Shown: positions 63,409 through 64,000 of the stretch, piece by piece
Numbering within the stretch: position 1 is the first letter of the stretch
How the letters are laid out: each line of letters starts with the position of its first letter
Source of the DNA: Bacillota bacterium
Lineage (GTDB): Bacteria > Bacillota > Clostridia > Acetivibrionales > DSM-1351
DNA length: 64,000 nt
Direction of reading: 5' to 3'
Assembly: GCA_023443515.1 (NCBI GenBank)
Contig: JAEZUC010000058.1
Location: 1 to 64,000 of the forward strand
Program-made: the position numbers and the translations under genes
The notes under the pieces: generated by a model
Seen by the model: the letters and a program-made list of their open reading frames with translations, nothing else
What the model was told of the DNA's origin: nothing
The model's database searches: none

Positions 63409-64000
63409 TTGGAATATAAATTATGGTATAAAAACCCGGCGAACATGTGGGAAGAGGCGCTACCTATCGGTAATGGTAATATTGGTGGAATGGTGCATGG
63501 TGGTATTTTACAAGAGTGTATTGATTTAAACGATGACACGCTATGGTCGGGGTTACCTGGACAGCATATAAATCCTAATGCACTGCCTGCTTTGTCTCAA
63601 ATACAGCGTCTGGTAAATGAAGGCAGGAATTGTGATGCACAAAACCTTATTGAGAAAGAAATACTTACAGCCTACTCTCAGTCATATCTCCCTCTGGGAA
63701 AGCTGTTGCTGGAATATGAGCTGTCAGGGGATACTCAAAACTACTGCCGTTCACTCTCCCTTAATACAGCCGTATGTGAAACTCGTTACACCTGTGGCGG
63801 AGTTAATTATTGTCGTGAGGTTATATGCTCCTATCCCGACGGAATAATGGCTGTTCATATGACTACCAGCAAGCCGGGCAAATTGACATTTACCGCAACG
63901 CTTAATTCACAACTGCGTTATCAGGTCAATAAAAAAGGCAGCACCCTAATAATGACCGGTGACTGCCCTTCCAATATGATTCCTGATTACATTCTTGCTC
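63409..64000 (+). CDS. GH95 alpha-L-fucosidase, 5' part (runs off window)
   Basis: A TTG start at 63409 lies 8 nt after AGGAGG and opens a frame that runs without stop to the window end (197 codons). The first residues after the start read EYKLWYKNPANMWEEALPIG, then NGNIGGMVHGG, LNDDTLWSG and QSYLPLGKLLLEY, the N-terminal signature of GH95 enzymes. GH95 removes alpha-1,2-fucose (some members act on galactose) from plant glycans such as fucosylated xyloglucan. No signal peptide is seen, so it acts on imported sugar. The catalytic barrel lies outside the window. Confidence 0.88.
   Translation, partial: MEYKLWYKNPANMWEEALPIGNGNIGGMVHGGILQECIDLNDDTLWSGLPGQHINPNALPALSQIQRLVNEGRNCDAQNLIEKEILTAYSQSYLPLGKLLLEYELSGDTQNYCRSLSLNTAVCETRYTCGGVNYCREVICSYPDGIMAVHMTTSKPGKLTFTATLNSQLRYQVNKKGSTLIMTGDCPSNMIPDYILA

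Overview
The window looks like a chromosome segment of an anaerobic, low-GC, plant-polysaccharide-degrading clostridium, most likely close to Ruminiclostridium (Clostridium) cellulolyticum or papyrosolvens. That placement is an inference from gene content: a split ferredoxin-type glutamate synthase, an ANTAR nitrogen antiterminator, GatCAB, an SLH-anchored peptidase, and a xyloglucan-type oligosaccharide locus with a YesMN two-component system. No rRNA, tRNA or CRISPR array was seen.

Region 1 (about 1-15,100) is a glutamine and glutamate block. A minus-strand operon encodes split glutamate synthase (amidotransferase, FMN synthase domain, ferredoxin, FAD oxidoreductase, GXGXG domain), then glutamine synthetase glnA and the ANTAR regulator nitR. 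Facing away are gatCAB, type III glutamine synthetase glnN, a chemotaxis receptor and asparagine synthetase asnB. Five intergenic sites carry a short hairpin with a hexaloop AAWGGY (A at loop position 1, G at position 4). In four of them the hexaloop hairpin overlaps an intrinsic terminator, and in the fifth (asnB) a terminator-like stem with a weak T tract. This is the expected architecture of ANTAR antitermination.

Region 2 (16,544-32,571) is a 16,025-bp integrated element that splits asnB in two. The 5' part ends at Glu469; the 3' part resumes at the next codon 16 kb away. Both junctions share GAA, and the joined element ends form a 50-bp imperfect dyad centred on the shared GA, as expected for attP of a large serine integrase. 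The element encodes such an integrase (20,550-22,052), preceded by an overlapping 49-aa ORF. Cargo: a MATE exporter, a Gfo/Idh dehydrogenase with a DegT aminotransferase, two extracellular-type proteins, a sugar epimerase, two paralogous glycosyltransferase-like proteins, an ACP/KAS III/SDR set, and a MarR-controlled DHA2 efflux pump. Several cargo genes are damaged.

Region 3 (33,000-49,100) is ordinary chromosome: an MFS transporter, a NitT/TauT-type ABC transporter whose ATPase/permease and binding protein are separated by an antiporter and a guanidine-I riboswitch with its gdx exporter, a secreted M16C peptidase with SLH repeats, a UbiD-UbiA pair, an FAD-Rieske oxidoreductase, a YwaF-like membrane protein and TrpB2. 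Three MITE-like palindromic repeats lie at 22,272, 33,038 and 49,121.

Region 4 (49,277-64,000) is an oligosaccharide-use locus: GH42 beta-galactosidase, YesN/YesM, GH3 beta-glucosidase and GH31 alpha-xylosidase on the minus strand, and two ABC permeases, a binding lipoprotein and the start of a GH95 alpha-fucosidase on the plus strand. The enzyme set fits stepwise trimming of imported fucosylated or galactosylated xyloglucan oligosaccharides.
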